A program made the position numbers and the translations under genes. A stretch of DNA of 64,000 bases, from contig JBFXED010000002.1 of assembly GCA_050180485.1 (NCBI GenBank), positions 1-64,000 on the forward strand, read 5' to 3'. This DNA is from CADEGL01 sp050180485. GTDB taxonomy: Bacteria; Pseudomonadota; Alphaproteobacteria; CADEGL01. Shown here piece after piece: positions 21,496 to 29,584 of this stretch (positions are counted from its first letter, which is position 1; each line of letters opens with the position of its first letter). The notes beneath the pieces were generated by a model. The model worked only from the letters and a program-made list of their open reading frames with translations, had not been told where the DNA came from and did no database searches.

Positions 21496-21921
21496 TCACG
21501 AATCGTGACGGACCCAGGGGATGCGCTGGAACTCGACGCCTTCTTCGGCCAGTTCTTCGGCTTCTTCCTTGCTGGCTTCGCCGTAGATGTTGCGCTTCTC
21601 CGTTTCGCCGTAGTGGATCTTGCGCGCTTCCTCGGGAAACTTGTCGCCCACGTAATCGGAGTTCTTCTCCACCTCCTGACGGAGCTTGGAGAGCATCACC
21701 ATCATCTCCTTGGCGTTGGGATGCTCGGCCGGCGTCTTCTCGCTCTCGCGCGATTTGCCGCTGGCGATGTTGGGCGCCATGGGCGCCTTGGTCACGCGGC
21801 GGTTACCGCACATCGGGCACACGACGGCCTTCTTGGCCTTCTGCTTTTCAAAGGCCTCGCTGTCGGGGAACCACGCCTCGAAGACGTGGCCATCCTTGCA
21901 TTTCAGATCGAAGACAATCAT
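21496..21921 (-). CDS. DUF1178 family protein
   Basis: Small soluble protein (141 residues) of unknown function, found across alpha- and betaproteobacteria. It begins MIVFDLKCKDGHVFEAWF and carries a second cysteine pair CPMCG, so four cysteines or Cys/His could form a zinc ribbon. The rest is charged and helical, ending IPWVRHDS. ATG 21921 is preferred to a start at 21948 because it gives the family N-terminus. In related genomes this gene usually follows the Nit amidase gene directly; here a plus-strand block (22131-25812) separates them. It converges on the LysR gene with six bases between the stops. Confidence 0.9.
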   Translation of the reverse strand: MIVFDLKCKDGHVFEAWFPDSEAFEKQKAKKAVVCPMCGNRRVTKAPMAPNIASGKSRESEKTPAEHPNAKEMMVMLSKLRQEVEKNSDYVGDKFPEEARKIHYGETEKRNIYGEASKEEAEELAEEGVEFQRIPWVRHDS

Positions 21922-22130
21922 CGCGTTCGGACCTAGGTGCCGCCCCACGGCGCGGGGCTCCTTTAAAATGGGCTAAAATCCTATTCTGACAAGTGTTTGA
22001 TTCACGCCAGTGGGATGCCACCCACCTTGAATCGGTCACGTTGGTGGGCGACAGTTGTCCCAGCCATGGCCCGAACTAGCTAAAGACATAATAAGGGGCC
22101 CATCAAAAAAGCACTGCAGAGGAGCACGCC

Positions 22131-22766
22131 ATGACCCTTCGCCTGGGCGACACCGCCCCCGATTTCGAAGCCGAGACCAGCGCTGGCCCGATCAAGTTCC
22201 ATGACTGGATCGGCGACGGCTGGTGCATCCTCTTCTCGCACCCGAAGGATTTCACCCCGGTCTGCACGACCGAGTTGGGCTACATGGCCAAGATCAAGCC
22301 CGAGTTCGACAAACGGAACGTGAAGGTCCTGGGCGTTTCCGTCGACACGCCCGAGTCGCACAAGGGCTGGGTCAAGGACATCGAGGAGACCCAGAGCACG
22401 AAGGTCGGCTATCCGATCGTGGCCGACTCGCAGCGCAAAGTCGCGAACCTCTACGGCATGATGCATCCGGCGCACGACGAGCTGTACACGGTGCGCACGG
22501 TGTTCGTCATCGACCCAAAGAAGAAGGTCCGCCTGATGATCACCTATCCGCAGACCTGCGGACGCAACTTCGACGAGATCCTGCGCGTCGTCGATTCGCT
22601 CCAACTTACGGACAAATTCAGCGTGGCCACGCCGGTCAACTGGAAGAAGGGCGAGGACGTCATCATCGTCCCCTCGCTGTCCGATGAAGACGCGAAGAAG
22701 AAGTTCCCCAAGGGCTGGAAGGCGCTGAAGCCCTATCTGCGCATCACGCCGACGCCGGATCGCTAA
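22131..22766 (+). CDS. Peroxiredoxin, 1-Cys (Prx6) type
   Basis: Reduces hydrogen peroxide and organic hydroperoxides in the cytoplasm. The 211 residues match the Prx6 subfamily: peroxidatic cysteine in FTPVCTTELG, the conserved Arg further on (LYTVRTVFVIDP), and a longer C-terminal domain (about 165-211) ending KPYLRITPTPDR. A second cysteine in TYPQTCGRN is family-typical and not a classical resolving cysteine. The start has AGAGGAG nine nt upstream. It is a single gene closed by a strong hairpin at 22792. Confidence 0.95.
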   Translation: MTLRLGDTAPDFEAETSAGPIKFHDWIGDGWCILFSHPKDFTPVCTTELGYMAKIKPEFDKRNVKVLGVSVDTPESHKGWVKDIEETQSTKVGYPIVADSQRKVANLYGMMHPAHDELYTVRTVFVIDPKKKVRLMITYPQTCGRNFDEILRVVDSLQLTDKFSVATPVNWKKGEDVIIVPSLSDEDAKKKFPKGWKALKPYLRITPTPDR

Positions 22767-22791
22767 AGCGATTCGCCTCGGTTCCGAATAA

Positions 22792-22822
22792 ACGGGCCGG
22801 CGCGGCCGCCGCGCCGGCCCGT
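22792..22822 (+). terminator. Strong hairpin terminator after the peroxiredoxin gene
   Basis: A perfect 14-bp GC-rich stem (ACGGGCCGGCGCGG with its complement) around a three-base loop CCG lies 26 nt after the stop codon, followed by CTCGTTCC. The tail has few Us, but the stem is very stable. It isolates the peroxiredoxin from the nitrilase operon. Confidence 0.7.
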
Positions 22823-22841
22823 CTCGTTCCAGGGGAATCCC

Positions 22842-23807
22842 ATGAGCCACGTGCGCGCCGCCGTGATCCAGGCCGGATCGGTGATGTTCGACCGGGAACG
22901 CACCATCACGAAGGCGCGCGATCTCGTGGCCGACGCCGGCCGCCGTGGCGCCCAGATCGCGGTTCTGCCCGAAGCGTTCGTGCCCGGCTATCCCAAGGGT
23001 CTCGATTTCGGCGCGCGCATCGGCAACCGCACGGCCGAAGGACGCGAGGATTTCCGCCGCTATTGGGACAGCGCCGTCGACGTGCCCGGTCCGGCCGCGG
23101 ACGCGCTCGGCGAAGCGGCGAAGGACGCCAAGCTGCACCTCGTCGCGGGCATCATCGAGCGCGATGGCGGCACGCTCTATTGCTCGGTCCTGTTCTTTGC
23201 GCCCGACGGACGCTTGCTGGGCAAGCACCGGAAGCTGATGCCGACCGCTTCCGAACGCCTGGTCTGGGGTTTCGGCGACGGTTCGACCCTGCCGGTCTTC
23301 GACACGCCGGCCGGGCGCCTGGGTGCGGTGATCTGCTGGGAGAACTACATGCCCATGTTGCGCATGGCCATGTATGGCAAGGGCATCCAGATTTACTGCG
23401 CGCCCACCGCCGACACGCGCGACAGTTGGCTTCCGACCATGCGCCATATCGCGGTCGAAGGCCGCTGCTTCGTGCTCTCCTGCTGCCAGTATCTCACGCG
23501 CGCGGATTGCCCGCCGGACTACGCGCTGGATATCGAGGCGCCCGGCGGCGTGTTGATGCGCGGGGGAAGCTGCATTGTCGGCCCGTTCGGCGACGTTCTG
23601 GCCAGGCCGGATTTCTCGGGCGAATGCATTTTGACCGCCGATCTCGACCTGAGCGAGATCGCGCGCGGCAAATACGACCTGGACGTGGTCGGCCACTACG
23701 CGCGGCCGGACGTATTCCGCCTTTTGGTCAACGAGCGGCCCACGGCTTCCGTCGAAACCAACATGCCCGCGGTCGCCACCATGGACGACCCCTTTCGCCG
23801 GTCATGA
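22842..23807 (+). CDS. Nitrilase (carbon-nitrogen hydrolase superfamily, branch 1)
   Basis: Predicted to hydrolyse an organic nitrile to the carboxylic acid and ammonia. The 321 residues carry the catalytic triad: E44 in VLPEAFVPGYP, K131 in HRKLMPT and C165 in ICWENYMP. The CWENYMP context and the PEAFVPGYP motif are those of true nitrilases, not amidases. It is cytoplasmic and probably forms spirals or oligomers as in the family. First gene of a three-gene operon: its TGA overlaps the next ATG (ATGA). The natural substrate is unknown; aliphatic, arylacetonitrile or cyanoamino acid substrates are all possible. Confidence 0.92.
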   Translation: MSHVRAAVIQAGSVMFDRERTITKARDLVADAGRRGAQIAVLPEAFVPGYPKGLDFGARIGNRTAEGREDFRRYWDSAVDVPGPAADALGEAAKDAKLHLVAGIIERDGGTLYCSVLFFAPDGRLLGKHRKLMPTASERLVWGFGDGSTLPVFDTPAGRLGAVICWENYMPMLRMAMYGKGIQIYCAPTADTRDSWLPTMRHIAVEGRCFVLSCCQYLTRADCPPDYALDIEAPGGVLMRGGSCIVGPFGDVLARPDFSGECILTADLDLSEIARGKYDLDVVGHYARPDVFRLLVNERPTASVETNMPAVATMDDPFRRS

Positions 23808-24748
23808 GCATGGTTTCTCCGGATGACATCGAGCGGGCGGCCGCTCGCATCGCGCCCCATGTGCGCGAGACGCCCGTGATGGCGTTGGAGCGCGGCGCCT
23901 TCGGGATCGCCGCGCCCGTCACGCTGAAGCTGGAATTGTTGCAGCATACCGGCTCGTTCAAGCCGCGCGGCGCGTTCAACCGCATCCTTTCGAGCCAAGT
24001 TCCGGCGGCGGGCGTGATCGCCGCGTCAGGCGGCAACCACGGGCTGGCCACTGCCTTCGCCGCGCGCGGGCTTGGCCACCGCGCTGAGATCTTCGTGCCG
24101 GAGATTTCCTCGCCCGTGAAGATCGCGCGCCTGCGCGACTACGGTGCCATCGTGAATGTCGGTGGCGTGTCTTATGCCGAGGCCTTCGCCGCCAGCGAAA
24201 AGCGGGTGAAGGAAACCGGCGCCCTCGTCGTCCATGCCTACGACCAGCCCGAGGTGCTGACGGGGCAGGGCACGGTCGGACGCGAGTTCGAACGCCAAGC
24301 GCCCGGCCTCGACACGATCCTGGTTGCGGTCGGCGGCGGTGGGCTGATCGGCGGCGTAGCCGCCTGGTACCAGGGCCGCACAAAGATTATCGGTGTTGAG
24401 CCCGAGGCCGCGCCCACCCTGGCCCGCGCGCTGGAGGCGGGTGCGCCGGTGGACGTCGCGGTCGGCGGCGTGGCGGCGGATTCCCTCGGCGCCAAACGCG
24501 TGGGTAGCCTGATGTTCGCCCACGCGCGGAAACACATCGAGCGCGTCGTGCTGGTGGCGGACGATGCCATCCGTGCGGCGCAGCACGCTTTGTGGGAAAG
24601 CCTTCGTGTCGCAGCCGAGCCGGGCGGTGCCGCCGCGATGGCCGCACTTCTGTCCGGCGCCTATAAACCCGAAGCGGGCGAGCGCGTCGGCGTGCTGGTC
24701 TGCGGCGGCAATGTCGATCCGTCCCAACTCGTGGAGAAAGCCCCATGA
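23804..24748 (+). CDS. PLP-dependent threonine/serine dehydratase-like enzyme
   Basis: Fold type II PLP enzyme, 314 residues, of the short catabolic threonine dehydratase/serine racemase group. The PLP lysine is K53 in HTGSFKPRGAFNR, the substrate loop is ASGGNHGLA, and a glycine-rich phosphate loop GGGGLIGG is present. There is no C-terminal ACT domain, so isoleucine feedback of the biosynthetic IlvA type is unlikely. ATG 23804 overlaps the nitrilase stop by four bases and its own stop overlaps the next start by four. In this operon it may remove ammonia from a hydroxy or cyano amino acid; threonine or serine deamination is the default guess. Confidence 0.88.
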   Translation: MSMVSPDDIERAAARIAPHVRETPVMALERGAFGIAAPVTLKLELLQHTGSFKPRGAFNRILSSQVPAAGVIAASGGNHGLATAFAARGLGHRAEIFVPEISSPVKIARLRDYGAIVNVGGVSYAEAFAASEKRVKETGALVVHAYDQPEVLTGQGTVGREFERQAPGLDTILVAVGGGGLIGGVAAWYQGRTKIIGVEPEAAPTLARALEAGAPVDVAVGGVAADSLGAKRVGSLMFAHARKHIERVVLVADDAIRAAQHALWESLRVAAEPGGAAAMAALLSGAYKPEAGERVGVLVCGGNVDPSQLVEKAP

Positions 24749-25812
24749 CCGAGAAAATCCCCGCCACCATGAAGGCGGTCGTCACCCGCGGCCACGGCGG
24801 TTTCGAGATGCTGGACTACACCGACGTGCCGGTGCCGAAACCCGGCACTGGCGAGGTGCTGCTGCGCGTGACGGCGTGCGGCCTGAACAACACCGATGTG
24901 TGGAACCGCGAGGCGCGCTACGGCACCGACCGCGATCCCGAGGCGCGCACAGGCGTCGGCCGCACCGAGGGGCGCTGGCCGCGCATCCAGGGCTGCGACG
25001 TGGTTGGCCGCATCGTCGGCGTCGGCGCGGGCGTCGATGCCACCCGCATCGGCGAGCGCATTCTGTGCAACTTCGTCGTCTACGGCGATCCCAACGTGAA
25101 CCTGGGCTTCGCGGGCTCGCTGGGCGCGGGCCGCGACGGCGGCTATGCCGAATACACCACCCTGCCCGCCGAGAACGCCTACAAGGTGGATGATATCCCG
25201 CTCTCGGACGCGGAACTGGCCACCTTTCCCTGCGCCTACATCACCGCCGAGCACATGCTGGATGCGGCGGGACTGAAGAAAGGCGAGATGGTGGTGGTGA
25301 CGGGCGCCTCGGGCGGCGCGGGCTCGGCCATCGTGCAGCTGGTCCACGCGCATGGCGCTGAAGCCGTGGCGGTCACGAGCGCGCGCTGGCGCGACGCCGT
25401 TGCCAAGCTGAAGCCCGCTCACATCGTGCTGCGCGATCAGGGCGGCGATCTCTACGATCAAGTGCGCGCGGCGCTCGGCGACCGGCCGGTCGATCTGGCC
25501 GCGGACGTGGTCGGCGGTCCCGCCTTCCGCGACCTGCTCGCGCTGCTGCGGCCCGGCGGGCGCTATGTCACGGCGGGCGCCATCGGCGGACCCGTGGTGC
25601 CGTTCGACATCCGCACGCTGTATTTGAAGAAGCTGACGTTCTACGGCGTCTCGATCGGCTACCGGAAGCATTTTGACGCGTTGGTCGGCTATATCCGTGC
25701 GGGCAAGCTGAAGCCGCTCTTGGCCAAGACCTATCCGCTCGCGCAGTTCCGCGCCGCGCAGGAGTTGTTCATCTCGAAGGACTTCTTCGGGAATATCGTC
25801 GTCACGCCCTGA
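24745..25812 (+). CDS. Medium-chain dehydrogenase/reductase, quinone oxidoreductase-like
   Basis: NAD(P)H-dependent MDR superfamily enzyme (355 residues) with a GroES-like N-terminal domain (about 15-150) and a Rossmann domain (about 160-310) with TGASGGAGSAIVQ as the nucleotide loop. The usual zinc-ligand motif GHE is replaced by GCD (in QGCDVVGR), so the enzyme is probably zinc-independent, like quinone oxidoreductases and crotonyl-CoA-type reductases. Last gene of the nitrilase operon, translationally coupled by a four-base overlap. It converges on the Nit amidase gene ten bases away. Confidence 0.88.
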   Translation: MTEKIPATMKAVVTRGHGGFEMLDYTDVPVPKPGTGEVLLRVTACGLNNTDVWNREARYGTDRDPEARTGVGRTEGRWPRIQGCDVVGRIVGVGAGVDATRIGERILCNFVVYGDPNVNLGFAGSLGAGRDGGYAEYTTLPAENAYKVDDIPLSDAELATFPCAYITAEHMLDAAGLKKGEMVVVTGASGGAGSAIVQLVHAHGAEAVAVTSARWRDAVAKLKPAHIVLRDQGGDLYDQVRAALGDRPVDLAADVVGGPAFRDLLALLRPGGRYVTAGAIGGPVVPFDIRTLYLKKLTFYGVSIGYRKHFDALVGYIRAGKLKPLLAKTYPLAQFRAAQELFISKDFFGNIVVTP

Positions 25813-25822
25813 CGGATGGCGG

Positions 25823-26686
25823 CTAGTCTCCGGCGGCGCGGGCCTTGCCGTCGACCGTCGCGGGGCGCGGCGTCTTGAACGCGCGGTCGTGGGTGAGGGA
25901 GGGCACCATGCCGCGCGCCTCCTCGATGCGCGCCGTGTCGATCACGGCGGTGGTGACGCCGACCTGATCGCCGCCATCCGAGAGAATCTCGCCCCAGGGG
26001 GCCACGACCAGAGAATGGCCGTAGGTCTCGCGGCCGTCCTCATGCTTGCCGACCTGTGCCGGCGCGATGACGAAGCAGCCCGTCTCGATCGCCCGCGCGC
26101 GCAACAGCACGTGCCAATGGGCCTTGCCCGTGAAGGCCGTGAAGGCGGCGGGCACGGTGAGGAAACTAGCGCCGGCCTGGGCCAGCGCGCGGTAAAGCGA
26201 AGCGAAGCGCAAATCGTAGCAGACCGTCATGCCGAGCAAGCCCCAAGGCGTCGGCGTGATCACGGCGTCTGTGCCCGAGCGCACGGTCGCCGATTCGCGG
26301 TAGCTGTCGCCGCCCTTCAGGTCGACGTCGAACATGTGGATCTTGTCGTAGCGCGCGACGACGGCGCCCTGCGCATCGAACAGGTAGGAGCGGTTCGCCA
26401 CATGCTCGTCATCGAGCTTGATGGTGAGCGAGCCCGCGAGCAGCCAGGCGCCCGTCTCGCGCGCCATCTCCTGAAAAGCGGGAATGGCCGGATGGTCGGC
26501 CTCGGCGCGCACCTTGGCCAGCATGCGCTTCCGGCTGCGGTCGACCAACGTGACGTTCTCGGGCGTGGTGATGAAATCGGCGCCCATCTCCCGCGCGCGC
26601 GACACCATGGGCCGGAGCGCGGCGATGGCCGGCTCCATCTCGAGGCCGGTGTTGGTCTGCACGCAGGCGACGGTGAAGCTTGTCAT
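25823..26686 (-). CDS. Carbon-nitrogen hydrolase, Nit1/Nit2 type amidase
   Basis: A 287-residue nitrilase-superfamily amidase, probably a deaminated-glutathione or omega-amidase of the repair type. Catalytic triad: E43 (TTPENVTLV), K115 (YDKIHMFDV) and C156 (VCYDLRF). The CYDLRFASLYRAL and KIHMFDVDL motifs are those of the Nit group, distinct from the true nitrilase at 22842. ATG 26686 overlaps the grxC stop by four bases; the frame runs on upstream through grxC only by chance. The pairing with glutaredoxin is conserved in this class and supports a glutathione-related role. Confidence 0.92.
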   Translation of the reverse strand: MTSFTVACVQTNTGLEMEPAIAALRPMVSRAREMGADFITTPENVTLVDRSRKRMLAKVRAEADHPAIPAFQEMARETGAWLLAGSLTIKLDDEHVANRSYLFDAQGAVVARYDKIHMFDVDLKGGDSYRESATVRSGTDAVITPTPWGLLGMTVCYDLRFASLYRALAQAGASFLTVPAAFTAFTGKAHWHVLLRARAIETGCFVIAPAQVGKHEDGRETYGHSLVVAPWGEILSDGGDQVGVTTAVIDTARIEEARGMVPSLTHDRAFKTPRPATVDGKARAAGD

Positions 26687-26946
26687 GCGGCGATCCCCAG
26701 AAGCGGGTCCAACTTGCCCTCGCGGTCGAGCGCGGCCAGTTCGTCCGAACCGCCCACGTGTTTCCCGTCGATGAAAATCTGCGGCACGGTGCGCCCGCCG
26801 TTGGCGCGCTCGGTCATCTTCTTGCGGCCTTCGGGATCGTAGGTCACGTCGATCTCCTCGAAGGCGACGTTCTTCGCCTGCAACAGGCTCTTCGCCCGGT
26901 AGCAGTAGGGACACATCATGGTGGTGTAGATCTCGACGCGGGCCAT
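26683..26946 (-). CDS. grxC: Glutaredoxin 3
   Basis: Dithiol glutaredoxin of 87 residues that reduces protein disulfides and glutathione mixed disulfides. It shows the CPYC active site (CPYCYRAKSLL), the cis-proline segment TVPQIFIDG and the glutathione-binding GGSDEL. It lies between a cupin gene upstream and the Nit amidase gene, with which it overlaps by four bases. Confidence 0.96.
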   Translation of the reverse strand: MARVEIYTTMMCPYCYRAKSLLQAKNVAFEEIDVTYDPEGRKKMTERANGGRTVPQIFIDGKHVGGSDELAALDREGKLDPLLGIAA

Positions 26947-27008
26947 GGCTCAATCTTTGATGTTGGACCTAATTCTAATATAGCACCCGTTCGGCCCCGG
27001 ACGATGGG

Positions 27009-27359
27009 TCAGGTCTTGGCCGCCTCGCCACCCTTGGGCCCGTAGAACACCACCCAAGTCTCGAAATCGTCGGAGAAATCCACGAACCGGTGCTGAACGC
27101 CCGCGGGCACGAACAGCACATCATTCGGGCCGAACCTGGTCCGGTCGCCGGCCACCTCGAACCAGCCCGTGCCCCGCTCGACGATATAGATCTCGTCCAG
27201 ATCGTGGGGCGTTTGGGCATCCACACCGCGCGGGGCGTAGTGGCGCACCTCGAGCGTGCCATGGCTGAAGATCAGGGACGATTGACGTCCCTTCTGCAGC
27301 GGCGTCTTGCGTGCCTTGTCGAGCGCGAACCGCCAATCGGCGGCCTTGGGCTTCGTCAT
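27009..27359 (-). CDS. Cupin domain-containing protein
   Basis: Small single-domain beta-barrel protein (116 residues). The conserved cupin motif 1 is modified (HDLDEIYIVERGTGWFEV, with H, D, E but not the full metal triad), and motif 2 is PAGVQHRFVDF. It may bind a metal through the remaining His/Glu or act as a sugar or small-ligand binder. ATG 27359 is preceded by GGGAGG at good spacing. It sits 13 bases after comF and 62 bases before grxC on the same strand, so probably in one operon. In relatives comF and grxC are often adjacent, so this gene may be an insertion. Confidence 0.85.
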   Translation of the reverse strand: MTKPKAADWRFALDKARKTPLQKGRQSSLIFSHGTLEVRHYAPRGVDAQTPHDLDEIYIVERGTGWFEVAGDRTRFGPNDVLFVPAGVQHRFVDFSDDFETWVVFYGPKGGEAAKT

Positions 27360-27372
27360 CGTATGTCCTCCC

Positions 27373-28131
27373 TCACCCATCCCGAACGACCCTGGCCAAC
27401 GTCAGAACATCCACCGCCAATGCGTCCGCCTTCAGAAGAGCCGACGCGCAGGCCTCGACCGTGGCGCCTGTGGTCAGTACGTCATCGACGAGAAGGATAC
27501 GCTTGCCCGCGACGGACGGGCGAGACCCGGTACGCACGGCGAAGGCGCCGCGCACGTTGCGAACCCGCTCGGCGCGCCCCAGCCCGCCCTGGGACGGGGT
27601 GCGCCGCCGGCGGTGCAGAAGGTCGGGCAGTACGGGGCGCTCCACCAGCCGCGCCAATGCATTCGCCAGCAGCGCGGATTGGTTGTAGCGGCGGTGAAAC
27701 AGGCGGGTCCAATGGAGCGGCACGGGCGCGATCAGGTCGGCGTCCGCGATCAGCGCGTCGCCCGCCCGCGCGAGCCAGCGCGCGTAGGCGGAGGCCGCGT
27801 CGATACGGTCGCCGTGCTTGAAGGCCAGGACCAGGCTCCGGCTGGAATCGTCGTATCGGAACACGGCGCGCGCCCGCGCGTAGGACGGGCGCTCGCGAAC
27901 GCAGTTTCCGCATAACGCATCCGCGCCGCCGGGATCGAACTCGAACGGCGTGCCGCATGCCGCGCAGCACGGCGCCGACAGGAAGCGGATCTTGGCGAAG
28001 CACGCGCCGCACAGCGTGCCCGGCGCGGCCACGACCTGACGACAGGACAGGCATTGCGGCGGCAGAAGCAGGTCCAACGCGGCCGTGCCGAATTTCCGCA
28101 CGGAGGCTAGGGCGTTCGCGGACATCGCCAT
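27373..28131 (-). CDS. ComF family phosphoribosyltransferase-like protein
   Basis: A 252-residue protein with an N-terminal zinc-finger-like region (cysteine pairs CLSC, CGAC, CAAC and CGNC) and a C-terminal type I phosphoribosyltransferase domain with the PRPP loop ILLVDDVLTTGAT. ComF/GntX proteins take part in DNA uptake in competent bacteria, but most alphaproteobacterial members have no proven role. It is divergent from a methyltransferase gene across 66 bp and leads the comF-cupin-grxC-nit run. Confidence 0.9.
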   Translation of the reverse strand: MAMSANALASVRKFGTAALDLLLPPQCLSCRQVVAAPGTLCGACFAKIRFLSAPCCAACGTPFEFDPGGADALCGNCVRERPSYARARAVFRYDDSSRSLVLAFKHGDRIDAASAYARWLARAGDALIADADLIAPVPLHWTRLFHRRYNQSALLANALARLVERPVLPDLLHRRRRTPSQGGLGRAERVRNVRGAFAVRTGSRPSVAGKRILLVDDVLTTGATVEACASALLKADALAVDVLTLARVVRDG

Positions 28132-28197
28132 GGGCGAATCTCACGCCGCCCGGCCGCCGCCTGTCAATCGCGCGGCGGGAATGGCATATATCCAGCC

Positions 28198-29118
28198 ATG
28201 GTTGACGGCATGGACGTCTTCGACCGGCGCCTGGTGCGCCTGCGCCGCGAACGCGCGGCCGCGGACTGGGCCGCGCACGATTTCCTGTTCCGCGAGGTGG
28301 CCGAACGGTTGGCGGAGCGGCTGGACGATGTGCGCCGCCGCTTTCCCATGGCGCTGGAGCTGGGCCGCCGGGGCGATGCGCTGACCGCCGCGATCGAGAC
28401 TCGCACCGGAATCGAGACCGTCATCCATGCCGGCCTGTCGCAATCTGCCCTACGCGGCGCGGGCGTGCTCGCCGTCGCCGCCGACGAGGAGGCGCTGCCG
28501 TTCCGCGACGACGCCTTCGACCTGATCGTCAGTTCGCTCGCGCTCCATTGGGTCAACGATCTGCCAGGCGCCTTGGCGCAGGCGCGGCGCGCGCTCAAGC
28601 CCGATGGCTTGTTCCTGGCTGCGCTCTTCGGCGGTGGCACCCTGGCGGAATTGCGCGACGCGCTGATGGACGCCGAGATGGAAGAAGAAGGCGGCGTCAG
28701 CCCACGTGTCTCGCCCTTCGCCGACGTGCGCGACATGGGCGCCCTGCTGCAGCGCGCGGGTTTCGCGCTTCCGGTCGTGGACGTAGACACGATCACGGTC
28801 ACCTTTCCCAATGCCTTGGCTCTGATGAAGGATTTGCGCGGCATGGGCGAGACCAACGCCGTGAAGGCGCGCCGGGGCGGCTTCCTGCACCGTGCCACGT
28901 TGGGCCGCGCGGCCCAGCTCTATCGCGACCGCCACGGCGACGCCGACGGGCGCGTGCCCGCCACGTTTCGCGTCCTCTTCGTCACGGCCTGGGCGCCCGC
29001 TCCCTCGCAGCCCAGGGCCCTGCCGCCCGGAAGCGCGACGGCGCGGCTGGCCGACGCATTGGGCGAGATCGAGAAGTCTGTTGGAGTCAAAGCGGGGCCA
29101 TCGCGCGATAATGATTGA
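28198..29118 (+). CDS. SAM-dependent methyltransferase-like protein, NDUFAF5/BioC type
   Basis: A 306-residue class I methyltransferase fold. The family is the bacterial counterpart of NDUFAF5, a complex I assembly factor that hydroxylates an arginine, and related to BioC. Visible features are FDRRLVRLRRERAA at the start, the acidic end of a SAM site in VAADEEALPF, and SSLALHWVNDLPG, which is diagnostic for this group. The glycine-rich SAM motif is weak (MALELGRRGDAL). ATG 28198 has an alternative ATG at 28210. It stands divergent from comF, as in many alphaproteobacteria. The C-terminal 20 residues are disordered. Confidence 0.87.
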   Translation: MVDGMDVFDRRLVRLRRERAAADWAAHDFLFREVAERLAERLDDVRRRFPMALELGRRGDALTAAIETRTGIETVIHAGLSQSALRGAGVLAVAADEEALPFRDDAFDLIVSSLALHWVNDLPGALAQARRALKPDGLFLAALFGGGTLAELRDALMDAEMEEEGGVSPRVSPFADVRDMGALLQRAGFALPVVDVDTITVTFPNALALMKDLRGMGETNAVKARRGGFLHRATLGRAAQLYRDRHGDADGRVPATFRVLFVTAWAPAPSQPRALPPGSATARLADALGEIEKSVGVKAGPSRDND

Positions 29119-29128
29119 CCTCGATCAA
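29115..29128. promoter_or_regulatory. FNR/FixK-type box upstream of the cytochrome c gene
   Basis: TTGAC-CTCG-ATCAA matches the Crp/Fnr-family anaerobic box TTGAY-N4-RTCAA exactly. It overlaps the stop codon of the preceding gene and lies 45 nt upstream of the cytochrome start. A possible -10 TATGTT is at 29146-29151. The placement fits activation under low oxygen or nitric oxide by an FNR, FixK or DNR protein. Confidence 0.7.
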
Positions 29129-29172
29129 GGCATGCCCCTTTCCCCTATGTTTTTTTTAACACTGAGGAACAC

Positions 29173-29487
29173 ATGAAAAAAAAGACGACTATCACGGCAA
29201 TTGCCATAGCGTTGACCTTCCCATTGGCTGCGGAGGCCGCCGATGCGAATCGTGGGCGGGTTATCGCGCGTCAATGGTGCGCAAGTTGTCACATCGTCGA
29301 ACCCGGACAACCGGCGGCCGCCGATACCGCTCCGGCATTCGCAACCGTCGCGAACGATCCGGCGCGCTTGCCGAGCGCGCAGCGTGCTTGGCTATCCAAT
29401 CCGCATCCACCGATGCCAAACCTTGCGCTAAGCCGTGGCGAGATCGACGATATTGTTGCCTATCTCGAATCGCTGCGCCGACCATAA
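29173..29487 (+). CDS. Small periplasmic class I cytochrome c
   Basis: Exported electron carrier of 104 residues. Signal peptide 1-22 (MKKKTT, hydrophobic core, cleavage near AEA-AD). The single haem site is WCASCH, and the distal methionine is likely in HPPMPNLALS. The mature protein is about 82 residues, short for a class I cytochrome. GAGGAA lies 7-8 nt before the ATG. The FNR/FixK-type box upstream suggests a role in low-oxygen or nitrogen-oxide respiration, but no oxidase or reductase gene is adjacent. Confidence 0.93.
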   Translation: MKKKTTITAIAIALTFPLAAEAADANRGRVIARQWCASCHIVEPGQPAAADTAPAFATVANDPARLPSAQRAWLSNPHPPMPNLALSRGEIDDIVAYLESLRRP

Positions 29488-29584
29488 CAGCCGCCGTCTA
29501 GGGTAGGTTCTTGGGCACGGCCATGAACGGCACGTCGGTGGGCGGACGCCGCCGGTAACGTCGCCACGAAGGAAAGATCGAGCC

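Noticed and set aside
21922..22130. Riboswitch or OxyR site upstream of the peroxiredoxin gene
   Set aside because: There are short inverted repeats (CCCACC/GGTGGG) and a CATAAT hexamer, but no pattern strong enough to name a regulator.
22080..23696. 538-codon minus-strand frame opposite peroxiredoxin and nitrilase
   Set aside because: Composition is His/Arg/Ala-rich shadow of high-GC genes; the plus-strand frames have full catalytic motifs.
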